A stretch of DNA of 64,000 nt from Clostridium sp. UBA3947 (lineage in GTDB: Bacteria; Bacillota; Clostridia; Clostridiales; Clostridiaceae): positions 1-64,000 of the forward strand of contig DGDR01000038.1 of NCBI GenBank assembly GCA_002385545.1, written 5' to 3'. The translations under genes and the position numbers were made by a program. The notes beneath the pieces are model-generated. The model searched no databases. It saw only the letters and a program-made list of their open reading frames with translations, and had not been told where the DNA came from. Positions 35,708-44,309 of the stretch are shown here, one piece after another (position 1 is the first letter of the stretch; the number at the start of each line of letters is the position of its first letter).

Positions 35708-37633
35708 ATGAAAGAATCCCTTGCCGATTATCATTACACCTGTGCGAGAAAACTTGGCTTAAAAGCTTATAATAGATCACTATCTAGGGGGCAAAATGGT
35801 AATCTTCCCTCCTTAGATGAAATTTTAAAAAATGTTGAAATAGTTTCTGAGGTAGATTTAGGTATAGTAGAAATACCATTGAAAAAGATTATAGGGACTA
35901 ATTCACATTTAAGAAGTGTTTCTTTTGCCAACAATTTTATGCCAATTCTTGGCGAGAACACAGAATTTCATCATAAGTGGAAGGCCCTTTGTGCCGCTCA
36001 TCTATCAGAAGGTATAAAGCACTCCATTAAGGTCTATGAATATTTAAATTGGTTTTATGTAATAGAAGGTAATAAACGGGTCAGTGTATTAAAATACTTT
36101 GACGCCCATTCTATTTCTGGTAGCGTTACAAGATTAATTCCTAAGATGGATAAGAACGACCCGGATATTTGCATATATTATAGCTTTTTAAAATTTAATA
36201 AAATAACTAAAATATTTTCCATTTACTTTTCTAAGGCTGAAAGCTTTGATAGTCTTCTTAAAAGGCTAGAAAACTATAATCCTAAAATTTCAGAGGTTGA
36301 AACAAAATATCAGCATTTTGAAATATATATTTATAAACCTTTTAGAGAAATATTCAAAGACTTAGGCGGTGATAAGTTACCCGTAACCACTGGGGACGCC
36401 TTTTTAGAGTTTATTAGAATATATGGTATTCCTGATGAAATTGAAGAAAAGGTTATAGCTCCTAAAATCAAGGCTTTACTAACAGAATTAGATTATAAGC
36501 ATAAAAATCCAGATCTAGATATTCAACCTACACCAGATAATATTAGTGCTCCTAGTGTTATTTCTACTTTAACCTCTTTAGTATTACCAAAGAAAACACT
36601 GAAGATTGCCTTTGTATATTCTAAAACCATTGATAGCTCAGGCTGGACCTATGCTCATGAAATAGGTAGAAAACATGTGGAGCAAGTATTTAAGGATCAA
36701 ATACAAACCTCATATATTGAAAACTTTCCTACCGCAGTAGAAGAAGGCTACGATGTATTACAGGAACTTGTAAATAAGGGTTATGATGTAATTTTTACAA
36801 CAAGCCCTATGTTTAAAAAGGCTACCTTAAAGTGTGCAATGGATAACCCTAATGTAAAATTCTTCAATTGCTCTGAGTATCAGCCTTACCTTCATGTTGG
36901 AAACTACTTCGGACGAACCTATGAACCAAGATTCTTAACTGGAATCATAGCTGGTTCTATGACAAAAAACAATAAACTGGGCTATGTAGCTACCAGTCCT
37001 GCCCATGAAGTTATAAGTTCCATAAACGCTTTTGCTTTAGGGGCTAAGCTTGTAAATCCTTATGCTGAGGTTATTGTAAGCTGGACAAAGGAATGGAACG
37101 ATCCCAATAAAAATAAATTGGCCACCGAGAGACTTGTTGAGGCTGAGGTGGATATGATTTCTAACCATAATATACTATCACCTCATCCTATAACAAAGCA
37201 ATTTGGAGTTTACTCTATGCTATCAAGCATAGACAAAAAAACGGGCTTACCCAATAAATATTTAGCTGCACCTATTTGGAATTGGGGAGTTTTTTATGAA
37301 AAAATATTAAGGAGTATTTTAAACGACACTATTAATAATTTAATTGATATCTATGGCAATGATACTAAAATGATAAACTTCTGGTGGGGCATGGCAGCAG
37401 GTGTATTAGATGTATATTATTCTGAGGATTTAGTACCAGAAGATACGAAAAAGCTAGTGACACTAATGAGAAAGATGATTATAGAATCAGCCTTTCATCC
37501 CTTTACAGGTCCAATTTATGATAATAAAAACAATTTAATAGTTGAAAATGACCAAGTACTGTCTCTTGAAGAAATTTTATCTATGGATTGGTTTGTTAAG
37601 GGCGTTTATCCCGATTACTTTTCTGATAACTAA
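35708..37633 (+). CDS. BMP-family substrate-binding-like protein without signal peptide, N-terminal ParB-like region
   Basis: A 641-residue protein. Residues about 295-600 form a basic-membrane-protein (BMP/PnrA/Med) periplasmic-binding fold: LKIAFVYSKTIDSSGWTYAH, FTTSPMFKKATL, NYFGRTYEPRFLTGIIAG and GYVATSPAHEVISSINAFALGA. There is no signal peptide or lipobox; the start MKESLADYHYTC follows a GGTGGTGAAACA site. Residues about 45-130 (VEIPLKKIIGTN ... WFYVIEGNKRVSVLKYF) look like a ParB-type domain of the kind that precedes cytosolic regulators. BMP proteins usually bind nucleosides or similar ligands outside the cell. Here a cytoplasmic ligand sensor is more likely. It stands alone between the arg operon and arginase. 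Function unknown. Confidence 0.8.
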   Translation: MKESLADYHYTCARKLGLKAYNRSLSRGQNGNLPSLDEILKNVEIVSEVDLGIVEIPLKKIIGTNSHLRSVSFANNFMPILGENTEFHHKWKALCAAHLSEGIKHSIKVYEYLNWFYVIEGNKRVSVLKYFDAHSISGSVTRLIPKMDKNDPDICIYYSFLKFNKITKIFSIYFSKAESFDSLLKRLENYNPKISEVETKYQHFEIYIYKPFREIFKDLGGDKLPVTTGDAFLEFIRIYGIPDEIEEKVIAPKIKALLTELDYKHKNPDLDIQPTPDNISAPSVISTLTSLVLPKKTLKIAFVYSKTIDSSGWTYAHEIGRKHVEQVFKDQIQTSYIENFPTAVEEGYDVLQELVNKGYDVIFTTSPMFKKATLKCAMDNPNVKFFNCSEYQPYLHVGNYFGRTYEPRFLTGIIAGSMTKNNKLGYVATSPAHEVISSINAFALGAKLVNPYAEVIVSWTKEWNDPNKNKLATERLVEAEVDMISNHNILSPHPITKQFGVYSMLSSIDKKTGLPNKYLAAPIWNWGVFYEKILRSILNDTINNLIDIYGNDTKMINFWWGMAAGVLDVYYSEDLVPEDTKKLVTLMRKMIIESAFHPFTGPIYDNKNNLIVENDQVLSLEEILSMDWFVKGVYPDYFSDN

Positions 37634-37701
37634 AAATATATCTGATTATTAATAAGCTACGAAGTAATTTATTATTATAACCCTCTGTATATACGGGAAT
37701 A

Positions 37702-37726
37702 CTTATTATAAGTATCTTATTATAAG
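37702..37726. repeat. Two tandem palindromes upstream of arginase
   Basis: CTTATTATAAG occurs twice (37702-37712 and 37716-37726), each an 11-bp perfect palindrome, spaced 14 bp start to start, 28 bp before the rocF start codon. They may be regulator sites or part of an AT-rich promoter. Confidence 0.5.
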
Positions 37727-37753
37727 TGGTGTTGTGTATATGGAGGTGATCTA

Positions 37754-38653
37754 ATGATAGTTAATCTCATAGGTGTGCCTGTCTTTTGGGGCAGCGATCG
37801 TAAAGGTGTAGACTTGGGTCCTAACGACTTACGGGACCATGACATTGAAGGAATAATCGAAAGTCATAATCATACCGTTTATGATTTAGGAAATATATAT
37901 ATTAAAGATGTTGAAGAAACTTTAAAGTATTCTTCCCATGAGAAAATGAAATATTTTAAAGAAATATCGAATTATAATACTAATTTAGCCCATGCGGTTT
38001 ATTGCTCACTGAAAGCGGATTGCTTTCCATTGGTAATTGGTGGCGACCATTCTCTAGGCTTAGGCAGTGTTTCAGGCGCTAGTAGGTTCTTCAATAACCT
38101 CGGTGTAGTATGGGTGGATGCTCACGGAGACTTGAATACCCACGAAACTAGCCTCACAGGAAATGTTCATGGTATGCCTCTTTCCGCCGCTATGGGCTTT
38201 GGTTTTGATAGTTTAGTAAACCTATATTACCAAGGAAGAAAGGTTGATGTAGAAAATGTATTTATAATTGGTGCTAGAGACCTAGACGATGACGAGCTGC
38301 TTTTTATAAAGAAACATAAGCTAAATGTGTGGACCACAGATTATATTCAAATCCATGGTATAGATAAAACCTTAAATGAGGTTCTTAATAAGTTTAAGGA
38401 AAGAAACTTAAAGCATATTCATCTAAGCTTTGATATAGATGTTCTGGATAAGGCTCTAGTACCAGGCACTGGTACACCAGTGGACAACGGATTAACCGTT
38501 GAAGAAGCAAAAGCTATACTAAAGTCCATTATAGAGACGCAACTTGTATCCTCTATGGATGTGGTAGAACTAAACTCTCTACTGGATGCAGATGGGTTAA
38601 CCTTAAAAACTACCATTGATATCATCGATTATTGCTTTTCTTTATTTAAGTGA
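37754..38653 (+). CDS. rocF: Arginase (ureohydrolase family)
   Basis: A 299-residue ureohydrolase. Mn-binding blocks are GGDHSLGLGSV, WVDAHGDLNTHET and SFDIDVLDKALVPGTGTPVDNG; the C-terminal MDVVELNSLLDADGLT is also typical. The GTPVDNGLT form and VFWGSDRKGVDLGP at the N-terminus fit arginase better than agmatinase, which has a different substrate loop. It cleaves arginine to ornithine and urea. Gene order places it near arginine synthesis genes though catabolic. Start ATG with a strong GGAGGTGATCTA site. Confidence 0.93.
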   Translation: MIVNLIGVPVFWGSDRKGVDLGPNDLRDHDIEGIIESHNHTVYDLGNIYIKDVEETLKYSSHEKMKYFKEISNYNTNLAHAVYCSLKADCFPLVIGGDHSLGLGSVSGASRFFNNLGVVWVDAHGDLNTHETSLTGNVHGMPLSAAMGFGFDSLVNLYYQGRKVDVENVFIIGARDLDDDELLFIKKHKLNVWTTDYIQIHGIDKTLNEVLNKFKERNLKHIHLSFDIDVLDKALVPGTGTPVDNGLTVEEAKAILKSIIETQLVSSMDVVELNSLLDADGLTLKTTIDIIDYCFSLFK

Positions 38654-38695
38654 AGGAGAGTTTTCTCGGCCAAGCTGAGAAAACTCTCCTTCACT
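38650..38695. terminator. Long hairpin between arginase and the phosphoesterase
   Basis: GTGAAGGAGAGTTTTCTC / GAGAAAACTCTCCTTCAC, an 18-bp perfect stem. It starts in the arginase stop codon and lies between convergent genes. No strong T-run follows, but stem strength supports termination on both strands. Confidence 0.8.
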
Positions 38696-38723
38696 GTCTT
38701 ATTATCTTACGGAAAGGATTTCA

Positions 38724-39314
38724 TTAGTACTCAAAAATATAATATTCATAAGCATTTATTACATTAGTATCTTTATATTTTCTTACTCTCATAGGTTGAT
38801 AACCATAGCTTAAATGTTGATGTCCATGTATAAAATACTTAGGTTGATACTTATCTAAAATATTGAAGAAGCACTTAAAGCCTTTATGAGGCAAATCCTC
38901 TCCATCTCCAATGCCTAGGGCTGGAGAGTGAGTTACTAGTATATCCACTCCCTTATACCAGTAAAGCTTTAATGCCATTCTTTTTATCCTTCTCTCCATT
39001 TCTCTTTCAGTATATTGATTAATCCCATAATTATAGCGTTTACTGCCTCCAAGGCCCATAATCCTTATTCCTTTATATGTAATTAATTTACCATCGATAT
39101 TTTCGCAACCTTCTGGGGGATTGGTTTCATATTTATCATTGTGATTTCCAGGCACATAAAATAAGGGTGCCTTAATCATTGTCACTAAAAAAGATAAATA
39201 CTCAGCTTTAACATCTCCTGCAGAAATTATCAAATCAATATCTCGGAACTTTTCAGGTTGAAAATAATCCCATATATACTTTGATTCAATATCTGCTACC
39301 ACCATTATTTTCAA
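38724..39314 (-). CDS. Metallophosphoesterase (calcineurin-like)
   Basis: About 197 residues with the metal-ligand blocks VVADIES, ISAGDV, VPGNHND, VTHSPALGIGD and IHGHQH, i.e. a compact calcineurin-like phosphoesterase. The first block has DIES instead of the common DxHG. The substrate is unknown; small members hydrolyse nucleotides or phosphodiesters. I choose the TTG at 39312-39314, seven bases after AGGTGGG; a GTG further upstream overlaps this site. It stands alone between arginase and the spore-coat pair, on the minus strand. Confidence 0.85.
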   Translation of the reverse strand: MKIMVVADIESKYIWDYFQPEKFRDIDLIISAGDVKAEYLSFLVTMIKAPLFYVPGNHNDKYETNPPEGCENIDGKLITYKGIRIMGLGGSKRYNYGINQYTEREMERRIKRMALKLYWYKGVDILVTHSPALGIGDGEDLPHKGFKCFFNILDKYQPKYFIHGHQHLSYGYQPMRVRKYKDTNVINAYEYYIFEY

Positions 39315-39386
39315 ACCAAATCCCACCTTTTATCCCTTGTTCTAATAGCACAGCTAATGTATAGTACTTATTATATCATGAATAAA

Positions 39387-39421
39387 AATAAGACACAAAG
39401 AATAATTCTTCATGCCTTATT
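39387..39421 (-). terminator. Probable terminator of the cwlJ-gerQ pair
   Basis: Minus strand AATAAG and CTTATT arms around an inner AAGAAT/ATTCTT stem, followed by TTTTTATT. There is an internal loop, so confidence is moderate. Confidence 0.5.
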
Positions 39422-39443
39422 TCTATCCATAGCAGCTAAAAAA

Positions 39444-40013
39444 TTAATAGTAAACTCTAACGAATTTTATAGAGAAAATATCACACATTAAATTATCATC
39501 TGTTTGTGCTTCTCTTAACACAATATAGCTTACACCAACTTCAAGTAAAACCCCTTCTCTATCTACTAGAGAATTGGTTCCAACTAAGAATTCAACCTTT
39601 ACATACCTTCCTACAAAAGTTCTTAAGTACCCCTGAATATATTCGATACCTTGGAAAACCGGTGAGCCTGGTGCTTGTGAAAAGGTTGCATCTGGTATTG
39701 CCGAAGGTCCAGTGGTCTGTTGCTGCATACCCTCCAACGTAGGTATAGCTGATGCTGCCGGCATTCCTTGTGGCATAGTGCCTGGCTGATTTATGTTGTA
39801 AGGAGCTTGCATATTTGGCATTCCCATTTGTCCCTGCATTGGTGTTTGCATATAGCCTTGCATTGGAATTTGGCCTTGCATTCCTCCTTGTGCCTGCATT
39901 GTCCCAGGCCATTGCTGCATTGGGCTTCCACAGCCGCAAGCTCTAGTATCTGTATAATCCTCCTTAGGCATTTGAGAATTGCTTTCACATGCTTCAGAAA
40001 AGTCTTGGTACAT
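39444..40013 (-). CDS. gerQ: Spore coat protein GerQ
   Basis: A 189-residue protein. The N-terminal half is low complexity, Met/Gln/Pro/Gly-rich (many MQG and GQM units), and the C-terminal 75 residues (QGYLRTFVGRYVKVEFLVGTNSLVDREGVLLEVGVSYIVLRE) form the Spore_GerQ domain. In Bacillus, GerQ is a coat protein crosslinked by transglutaminase and needed to hold the lytic enzyme CwlJ in the spore. The Gln-rich part would offer crosslinking sites. The cwlJ-like gene lies 29 bp upstream on the same strand, as in Bacillus. Start ATG has TAGGAGGATATAT. Expression is expected in the mother cell; promoter not identified. Confidence 0.9.
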   Translation of the reverse strand: MYQDFSEACESNSQMPKEDYTDTRACGCGSPMQQWPGTMQAQGGMQGQIPMQGYMQTPMQGQMGMPNMQAPYNINQPGTMPQGMPAASAIPTLEGMQQQTTGPSAIPDATFSQAPGSPVFQGIEYIQGYLRTFVGRYVKVEFLVGTNSLVDREGVLLEVGVSYIVLREAQTDDNLMCDIFSIKFVRVYY

Positions 40014-40042
40014 ATATATCCTCCTAAAAATTGCTTTTTACC

Positions 40043-40486
40043 TTAAGTCTGAGCATATAATTCTGTGGGGTTATAAAAGCAGTGTTGCCCTACTCTCACT
40101 TGAAAGCTTCCCGAACCATTATAAGGAAAGGTCGGCGGACAATTTGGAGAGAAGGGATTAAAGTACCACAAGGATGCTCCCACTGTAAAGAGCCGGTTTC
40201 CCGCTAAAGCCCAGTCTGCTATATTATAGTGTATTTGTTGAGGAGGGTTAGCCCATATAGTCTGGGGATTAGGTACACCACCTAAAACTGACCGCATGCA
40301 ATCGAATTGTCCCTTTTGATATATAACCTTTCTTAGGTCTCCTTGACATACTCTATGATATTCGCCGAAGGTTACTCTGACTCTATTCATAATGCAGGTA
40401 GCCACAGCCTTCATACCATTTTCCCCTTCACCTCCTGCTTCACACCTAATAAGCCTAGCAAACAATTCTCTGTTTGAGTAAGACAT
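40043..40486 (-). CDS. cwlJ: Spore cortex-lytic cell wall hydrolase CwlJ
   Basis: A 147-residue SleB/CwlJ-type hydrolase. RELFARLIRCEAGGEGENGMKAVATCIMNR carries the conserved catalytic Glu of the family, and GNRLFTVGASLWYFNP and QHCFYNP are the later blocks. There is no signal peptide or peptidoglycan-binding domain, which fits CwlJ (placed in the coat by the mother cell) rather than SleB. It hydrolyses muramic-lactam cortex during germination. Operon with gerQ. Confidence 0.92.
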   Translation of the reverse strand: MSYSNRELFARLIRCEAGGEGENGMKAVATCIMNRVRVTFGEYHRVCQGDLRKVIYQKGQFDCMRSVLGGVPNPQTIWANPPQQIHYNIADWALAGNRLFTVGASLWYFNPFSPNCPPTFPYNGSGSFQVRVGQHCFYNPTELYAQT

Positions 40487-40556
40487 GGTTTCACTCCTTA
40501 ATCAGTGTACACTATTAGAATATTCACTTTCCTCAAAAATGTTACTACCTAATCTT

Positions 40557-41912
40557 TTACTTTCCTGCCACCGATAACTCTTTTATTAATAAAGATGGGC
40601 TTCCATAATAACTGGAACCAGAAGGTAATATAAATTTCAAATCCTTTCCTATAGCTAATATATCCTTTAGCAGCTGAAAAAAGTTACCTGATATAGTAAT
40701 TTGCTCTACAGCCTTCACTACCTTTCCCTCACTTACATAAAAGCCCTTAGCCGCTAATGAAAAATCACCAGTAATAGGATTGGCTCCAGCATGGGTACCC
40801 GCTATATCCGATATTAATAAGCCTTCCTTTAGCTCATAAAGTAATTCTTCAAAGGTCTCATTACCAGCTTCAAAATAAAAGTTGCTTGGTGCAACGCCAA
40901 TGCTTGAAGCATAGGATGGTCGTGAAGCATTACCGGTAGTTTTTACTCCAAAAAGCTCAGCTGTCTTTAAATTATGCAAAAAGGTCATTAATCTTCCCTT
41001 TTCTATTACTGCTTTTTTATAGGTGGCCACTCCTTCACCATCAAAGGGTGAGGAAGCCAATCCTTCAGCCATTAATGGATCATCTACTAAAGTTACTTTT
41101 TCAGAGCATATGATAGTATTTTCCTTTCCTTTTAATAGGGAAAGACCCTTATGAACATTATCGCCGGAAAAAGCACCGGAAAAAGTTGCTAATAGCTCTC
41201 CTGCCACATCATTTCTAAGTACTACCTTATACTTTCCTGATTGAACTGCTTCCCCACCTATTCTACTTAAAGCTTCCTTAACCGCTTCCTTTGCTAATAC
41301 TGTCGGTTTCAACTCCTTAATATCCTTTGCAATTAAATAGCTTGTTCCATCGTAAATTTCATCCCCTTCCTTAACTATAGGGGTTACCGCTGCAAATAAA
41401 AAGTTGCTTTTGTGAATAGCCTCAATGCCATAAGAGTTAAATATTCCTTTTTCTTCAGTGTAAGTACCTAAGCTACAAGATCTTATTGTAACTACCTTAT
41501 CACTGGCTTTTTTTGCTTCTTTTTCTAGCTCTAAAGCTAGACCTATTTTTTCTGCTGGAACTACCTTTTCCAATGTCTTATTATAGCTATCTAATTCCCT
41601 GTACTTTTGAGACAGGCTATTAATATTTTCCTTCTCATCACTATCCATGTTTCCTGCATTATCTATAACACTGTTCAGTAAAAATTCTATGCTTTCCTCA
41701 TCTAATTTTTCAGTGTATCCATAGCCCATTTGACCATTTACTAAGGCTCTAAATCCAAGGCCCATACTACTGCTTACACTGTATTTATCAATTTCTCCCT
41801 CATAAATGCTAATACTAAAGTTTTCACCCTTACTGTAAAAAATTTCATATTCTTTCAAACCCTTTTCTTCGGCTTTTAAGAACAATAACTTTTTAAATTC
41901 CATTAACTCCAT
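40557..41912 (-). CDS. pmbA: TldE/PmbA-family protease subunit
   Basis: A 451-residue PmbA/TldE homologue without the HExxxH metal site. SISIYEGEIDKYSVSSSMGLGFRALVNGQMGYGYT at the N-terminus and the conserved VAPSNFYFEAG and HAGANPITGDFSLAAKG near the C-terminus are typical. It would pair with TldD to form the Tld protease, known in E. coli for peptide maturation and unfolded-peptide cleavage. It follows tldD by one base, so the two are translationally coupled. Confidence 0.93.
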   Translation of the reverse strand: MELMEFKKLLFLKAEEKGLKEYEIFYSKGENFSISIYEGEIDKYSVSSSMGLGFRALVNGQMGYGYTEKLDEESIEFLLNSVIDNAGNMDSDEKENINSLSQKYRELDSYNKTLEKVVPAEKIGLALELEKEAKKASDKVVTIRSCSLGTYTEEKGIFNSYGIEAIHKSNFLFAAVTPIVKEGDEIYDGTSYLIAKDIKELKPTVLAKEAVKEALSRIGGEAVQSGKYKVVLRNDVAGELLATFSGAFSGDNVHKGLSLLKGKENTIICSEKVTLVDDPLMAEGLASSPFDGEGVATYKKAVIEKGRLMTFLHNLKTAELFGVKTTGNASRPSYASSIGVAPSNFYFEAGNETFEELLYELKEGLLISDIAGTHAGANPITGDFSLAAKGFYVSEGKVVKAVEQITISGNFFQLLKDILAIGKDLKFILPSGSSYYGSPSLLIKELSVAGK

Positions 41913-41913
41913 A

Positions 41914-43293
41914 TTATCTGCCTCCCACTGTAATTTCAGAAACCCTTATTAACGGCTGTCCTACATTTGTTGGTATACTTCCACTAACAGAACCGCACAT
42001 TCCTTGTCCACAAGCAAGATCCTTACCAACCATATCAATCTTCATTAAAATATCTGCACCTTTACCAATGAGACTTGCTCCCCTAACGGGCTCCTGAATC
42101 ACACCATTCTTTATCAAATAGCCTTCTGCTACTGCAAAGTTAAATTCTCCTGTTACAGTATTAACTGAACCTCCACCCATCTTTTTAGCGTATAAACCCT
42201 CAGAGATAGATGCTATAATATCTTCATTGCTATCTTCTCCTGGTGCAATGTAGGTATTGGTCATTCTAGATGTAGGAGCATATCTATAAGACTGTCTTCT
42301 GCCACTACCGGTAGAGGCCATGCCCATTCGTCTTCCATTAAGCATATCTATCATATAGCCTTTTAAAATACCATTTTCTATCAAAATGTTTTTGCGGGTA
42401 GGTGTTCCTTCATCGTCAATATTTAAGGAGCCCCATTGACCTGGTTCAGTACCATCATCTATAGCTGTCACCTTATCAGAAGCAATTTTTAGTCCTAGCT
42501 TCCCTGCAAAAACAGAATTTCCTTTAGCAACTGCTGTAGCCTCCAAGGAGTGTCCACAAGCTTCATGGAAAATCACACCTCCAAAGCCATTTTCAATAGC
42601 TACAGTCATTGGTCCAGCAGGGCAATTCCTAGCATGGAGCATGGTTACAGCTGTCCTACTAGCTTCCTTTCCATAATATTCAGGATCTACAGTTTCAAAT
42701 ATTTCATAGCCTTTAGCTGCTCCTGGACCTTCGGCGCCTGTCTGGTTTTCCACCCCATTTGAAGCTACAGATCTAATGGCTAGTCTTGTCCTAATTCTTC
42801 TATCCTCAGTTAATAGGCCTTCAGAATTAGCAATCAATACTTTTTGATCCCAATCTATATAATTAACTAATACTTGGGTAATTTCTTCGCTATAACTTTT
42901 AGCAGCATCATAAGCTGTTTTTATCACCTTGATTTTACGGCTATTTTCAACGCTAGAAGGCACATAAAGCACTGGATGTATATTAGGATTGATTCTTTCT
43001 GTTAGATTTATGCTAAGATCATTATTCATTTGTCCTAATGCTGATGCAGCCTTTTCGGCACATTCCAGCAAAGCATTCCTAGAACTATCATTACAGTATA
43101 CATAGATGCACCTAAAGCCTTTAAAGATTCTTATACCTACACCAAAATCTCTGCCAGAAACTATTTTTTCCATTTTCCCATCTATCATACTTAAACTATT
43201 AGAAATCTTATCTTCCACAAATATTTCAGCAAAATCTCCCCCACTGCTTAGGGCTCTACCTAAAACATCTTTTATCAAACTTTTTGGTAACAT
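41914..43293 (-). CDS. tldD: TldD-family metalloprotease subunit
   Basis: About 459 residues. The zinc motif HEACGHSLEA is clear, along with FGGVIFHEACGH and the conserved TRKNILIENGILKGYMID and SGRRQSYRYAPTSRMTNTYI. Start ATG at 43291-43293 follows GGAGTGGAGAT; a longer frame adds eight residues without support. It should act with PmbA. No RiPP precursor or microcin gene is adjacent, so the native substrate is unknown. Confidence 0.94.
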   Translation of the reverse strand: MLPKSLIKDVLGRALSSGGDFAEIFVEDKISNSLSMIDGKMEKIVSGRDFGVGIRIFKGFRCIYVYCNDSSRNALLECAEKAASALGQMNNDLSINLTERINPNIHPVLYVPSSVENSRKIKVIKTAYDAAKSYSEEITQVLVNYIDWDQKVLIANSEGLLTEDRRIRTRLAIRSVASNGVENQTGAEGPGAAKGYEIFETVDPEYYGKEASRTAVTMLHARNCPAGPMTVAIENGFGGVIFHEACGHSLEATAVAKGNSVFAGKLGLKIASDKVTAIDDGTEPGQWGSLNIDDEGTPTRKNILIENGILKGYMIDMLNGRRMGMASTGSGRRQSYRYAPTSRMTNTYIAPGEDSNEDIIASISEGLYAKKMGGGSVNTVTGEFNFAVAEGYLIKNGVIQEPVRGASLIGKGADILMKIDMVGKDLACGQGMCGSVSGSIPTNVGQPLIRVSEITVGGR

Positions 43294-43405
43294 ATCTCCA
43301 CTCCTTTTTCTGTACATAAGTAAAATTATTATTATTTAAATTTGAATATTACATAAAATTATAACATAAAATCTCACAGCTTTTATTATTGCCATAAAAA
43401 TAAAT

Positions 43406-43436
43406 GCAAAAACCAGATTTAAAGTCCAGTTTTTGC
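43406..43436 (-). terminator. Terminator of the korAB genes
   Basis: GCAAAAAC / GTTTTTGC outer stem with partial inner pairing, 10 bp beyond the KorB stop on the minus strand, followed by ATTTATTTTTA. Confidence 0.7.
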
Positions 43437-43445
43437 GTTATTTAT

Positions 43446-44309
43446 TTAAACGAATTCTTGGAGTAATTTTTCTATATTTTTCACTTCCCACTGTCTATCA
43501 ACTAAAGGCTCATCCTTAGCTATCACTGGGTGTATTTCTTCAAATATTGGTTTACCTTCCTCTTTGTAAATAATTCCTGTTGGAATGCCTTCATCACCAA
43601 ATTCTAATGCTTTCTCAAAGGCCTTAGCCTTGTTTGATGGGTCGTAATTATTATCCAATGAATAAACCCTTTCCTTATACCACTTGAAAGTATTAACCTT
43701 ATTAAAGGTTACACAAGGTTGTAATATATCTATTAAGGCATAACCTTTGTGATTAATAGCCTCTTTTAGTAAATTCTTAAGCTGCTCTCTCTCCCCTGTG
43801 AAGGTTCTTGCTACAAAGGTAGCCCCTGCAGCAATTGCTAAAGCTAATGGGTTTAGTGGCTGCTGCATAACTCCTTCAAATTGCATTGAGGTTTTCTGTC
43901 CAAAAGCAGTGGTTGGGGAGCCTTGGCCTTTAGTTAAGCCATATATTTGATTATCATGAACTATTTGAGTAATGTCCATATTTCTCCTTATGGCATGTAT
44001 AAAGTGATTGCCTCCTTCACCATACGCATCTCCATCACCACTGGCTACTATAACTTTTAAATTTTTATTCACCATTTTAATCCCTTGAGCTGGTGGAAGG
44101 GCTCTACCATGAAGACCATTAAAGCCATTAGCTCTAATATAGTGAGGTGTTTTGGCCGCTTGTCCTATACCAGAAACTATTACTAAATCCTCAGGCTTAA
44201 TTTCTAATTCAGCTGCTGCTTTTTTTATAGCATCCAAGATGGCAAAGTTTCCGCAACCTGGGCACCAAGCTATTTCATCCTTACTATTGTATAAATTTAA
44301 GTTTAACAT
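43446..44309 (-). CDS. korB: 2-oxoacid:ferredoxin oxidoreductase, beta subunit (KorB-like)
   Basis: A 287-residue TPP-binding beta subunit. WCPGCGNFAILDAI, HGRALPPAQGIKM, GDGDAYGEGGNHF with the TPP/Mg motif, and NQIYGLTKGQGSPT match two-subunit oxoacid:ferredoxin oxidoreductases. It works with the gamma-alpha fusion encoded directly upstream to decarboxylate a 2-oxo acid, probably 2-oxoglutarate, forming the acyl-CoA and reduced ferredoxin. The start ATG directly follows the alpha stop. Substrate is inferred from the group. Confidence 0.9.
   Translation of the reverse strand: MLNLNLYNSKDEIAWCPGCGNFAILDAIKKAAAELEIKPEDLVIVSGIGQAAKTPHYIRANGFNGLHGRALPPAQGIKMVNKNLKVIVASGDGDAYGEGGNHFIHAIRRNMDITQIVHDNQIYGLTKGQGSPTTAFGQKTSMQFEGVMQQPLNPLALAIAAGATFVARTFTGEREQLKNLLKEAINHKGYALIDILQPCVTFNKVNTFKWYKERVYSLDNNYDPSNKAKAFEKALEFGDEGIPTGIIYKEEGKPIFEEIHPVIAKDEPLVDRQWEVKNIEKLLQEFV

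Noticed and set aside
39592..39939. Repeat-rich frames inside gerQ
   Set aside because: They are out-of-frame reading of the Met/Gln/Gly codon repeats of gerQ.
39768..40161. Plus-strand frames over gerQ and cwlJ
   Set aside because: Shadow frames of the gerQ repeat codons and the start of cwlJ.
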